Source: CAWELS01 sp964468205
Lineage (GTDB): Bacteria > Acidobacteriota > Terriglobia > Bryobacterales > Bryobacteraceae
Length of the DNA: 14,567 bases
Assembly: GCA_964468205.1 (NCBI GenBank)
Contig: CAYXVG010000103.1
Location: forward strand, 1 to 14,567
Direction of reading: 5' to 3'
Part shown: positions 13,748 through 14,567 of the stretch, piece after piece
Numbering within the stretch: position 1 is the first letter of the stretch
How the letters are laid out: each line of letters begins with the position of its first letter
The notes under the pieces: model-generated
Database searches by the model: none
What the model was told of the DNA's origin: nothing
What the model saw: the letters and a program-made list of their open reading frames with translations, nothing else
Translations under genes and position numbers: made by a program

Positions 13748-14412
13748 CCGGCGGCCTGTCTGGGGCCAAGACGGTTGGCCAGCCACAGGATGGAAAGCGC
13801 CGTGGCGGAGATGATCAAGACCAAGGTGCGGGCGAGTTCTCCGTTCCCCGCCTCCACGGCGTCATAGATGGCCACGGCAACGGTCTGGGTGCGCCCGGGA
13901 ATATTGCCGGCAATCATGATGGTTATGCCGAAGTCCCCGAGCGCCCGCGCAAACGCGAGGGCTGCGGCCGCCAGGATGGAGCGCCGCGCCAGCGGCAGCG
14001 TGATCCGCCAGAATACCCTCCACTCGGATGCACCAAGATTGCGCGCCGCCTTTTCGTAGGTCTTGTCGACGCTTTCGAGGCCCGCCCGGGCGGACTTAAT
14101 CAAAAGCGGCGTCGCGTGGAACAGCGCGGCCACCACCGCGGCTTTCCAGGTGAAAACAAGCGGCTCGCCAAAAACCTTCTCATAAAACGCTCCAAAGGGG
14201 CTGTTTCGGCCCAGGACCACCAGAAGATAGTAGCCAAGGACGGTGGGAGGCAGAACGAGAGGAAGGGTGACAGCGGCGTCAAGCGCTTCTTTCCCGGGGA
14301 AGGACTTGTTCGCCAGTACGTAGGCCAGGAAGACGCCCGCGGTAACGGCGATCATGGTGGACAGCGTCGCCACCCGCAGGCTCAACCACAACGGAAACCA
14401 GTCGATCTCCAT
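13744..14412 (-). CDS. modB: Molybdate ABC transporter permease ModB
   Basis: The membrane subunit of the molybdate importer, 222 residues with about five transmembrane helices. TLPLVLPPTVLGYYLLVVLG (49-68) is typical of ModB. The cytoplasmic coupling segment EKAARNLGASEWRVFWRITLP is the ABC permease EAA motif (120-140), and ALGDFGITIMIAGNIPG (157-173) is strongly characteristic. It overlaps modC by 4 bp. The ATG at 14412 has no Shine-Dalgarno but a perfect TATAAT only 11 bp before it, which suggests a very short leader or leaderless transcript. The usual upstream modA is absent; the next gene upstream ends in a hairpin terminator, so modB appears to start its own transcript. Confidence 0.93.
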   Translation of the reverse strand: MEIDWFPLWLSLRVATLSTMIAVTAGVFLAYVLANKSFPGKEALDAAVTLPLVLPPTVLGYYLLVVLGRNSPFGAFYEKVFGEPLVFTWKAAVVAALFHATPLLIKSARAGLESVDKTYEKAARNLGASEWRVFWRITLPLARRSILAAAALAFARALGDFGITIMIAGNIPGRTQTVAVAIYDAVEAGNGELARTLVLIISATALSILWLANRLGPRQAAG

Positions 14413-14423
14413 GGGAAGCCATC

Positions 14424-14429
14424 ATTATA
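14424..14429 (-). promoter_or_regulatory. Candidate -10 box of the modB operon
   Basis: Read on the minus strand this is TATAAT, consensus, within ATCGCTATAATGAT. That stretch also resembles one half of the ModE molybdate-repressor box (ATCGCTATA-type). No acceptable -35 lies at 16-18 bp. A GCGGC-CTT-GCCGC palindrome lies just upstream (14436-14448). Confidence 0.4.
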
Positions 14430-14468
14430 GCGATAGCGGCCTTGCCGCAGACTTCCACAAAATAGAAA

Positions 14469-14494
14469 CGGGGCGCTCGGTTTCTCGCGCCCCG
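14469..14494 (-). terminator. Rho-independent terminator of the truncated upstream gene
   Basis: CGGGGCGC (14469-14476) and GCGCCCCG (14487-14494) form a perfect 8-bp GC stem with a 10-nt loop. Read on the minus strand it is followed by TTTCTATTTTG. It lies 21 bp after the stop codon of the gene entering at the window end. Confidence 0.65.
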
Positions 14495-14515
14495 CCAGCT
14501 TCCGGACGAAGACCC

Positions 14516-14567
14516 TTAGTTCATGTCGAGGAGTTCGATAATCCGGAATGAGCCACCCTCCTCCGCC
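14516..14567 (-). CDS. C-terminal end of an unidentified protein, cut by the window edge
   Basis: On the minus strand an open frame enters at the right edge and ends at a TAA (14518-14516), giving ...AEEGGSFRIIELLDMN. The following hairpin and T-rich run support a genuine gene end. Sixteen residues are too few to name a family, and I do not identify it as ModA. Confidence 0.5.
   Translation of the reverse strand, partial: AEEGGSFRIIELLDMN

Noticed and set aside
14413..14567. modA in the sequence before modB
   Set aside because: Only 16 C-terminal residues of a gene are visible, followed by a terminator; they show no ModA feature.
1..14567. CRISPR arrays, rRNA genes or riboswitches, including a TPP riboswitch before the ThiE-family gene
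   Set aside because: No regularly spaced repeats or rRNA signatures are seen. The ThiE-family gene overlaps its upstream gene by 4 bp, leaving no leader for a riboswitch.

Overview
The window is GC-rich and densely coded, with many 4-bp stop/start overlaps. Its gene mix is a Gfo/Idh dehydrogenase beside an SLC5-type sugar symporter, a second Gfo/Idh gene, exopolysaccharide-type genes and CCA-encoding tRNAs. This suggests a soil- or sediment-type heterotroph, plausibly Acidobacteriota of the Solibacter/Bryobacter kind. That placement is inference from gene content; no rRNA or marker gene is present.

Layout. 1-1923 (-): methyl-accepting chemotaxis protein. 2106-3179 (-) and 3265-4803 (+): a divergent pair, an inositol-dehydrogenase-like oxidoreductase and an SGLT-like sodium:solute symporter. 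4850-5794 (+): UDP-glucuronate decarboxylase. 5916-6863 (-): FkbM-type methyltransferase. 7118-9496: a tRNA-Leu(UAA) gene cut in two by a 2,292-bp insertion (see below). 9562-10560 and 10551-11480 (+): an overlapping Gfo/Idh oxidoreductase and family 2 glycosyltransferase. 14412 down to 11500 (-): a translationally coupled run modB-modC, FmdE-family protein, ThiE-family protein. 14516-14567 (-): the last codons of another gene, followed by a likely terminator.

The standout is 7118-9496. The host tRNA-Leu(UAA) is split exactly in its anticodon loop. The 5' part (7118-7156) and 3' part (9439-9496) share the 10-bp direct repeat GGACTTAAAA and rejoin on paper into a perfect cloverleaf. The insert carries a complete second tRNA-Leu(UAA) (7211-7543). 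That tRNA is itself interrupted, between U34 and A35, by a 244-nt group I intron. The insert also carries an AbiEi/AbiEii toxin-antitoxin pair and an AT-rich, repeat-filled right end. It has no recognisable recombinase. The element therefore destroys a host tRNA gene and brings a same-anticodon replacement, and the intron in the replacement splits the very sequence used as the insertion site. I infer a compact genetic island that secures its own maintenance through tRNA replacement and a toxin-antitoxin system, and whose tRNA copy is protected from the same integration reaction.

Elsewhere the genes are ordinary for their families. Points of interest are an FmdE-like zinc protein coupled to molybdate-transport genes, a ThiE-family enzyme with altered phosphate-loop residues, and carbohydrate and exopolysaccharide genes on both sides of the insertion.
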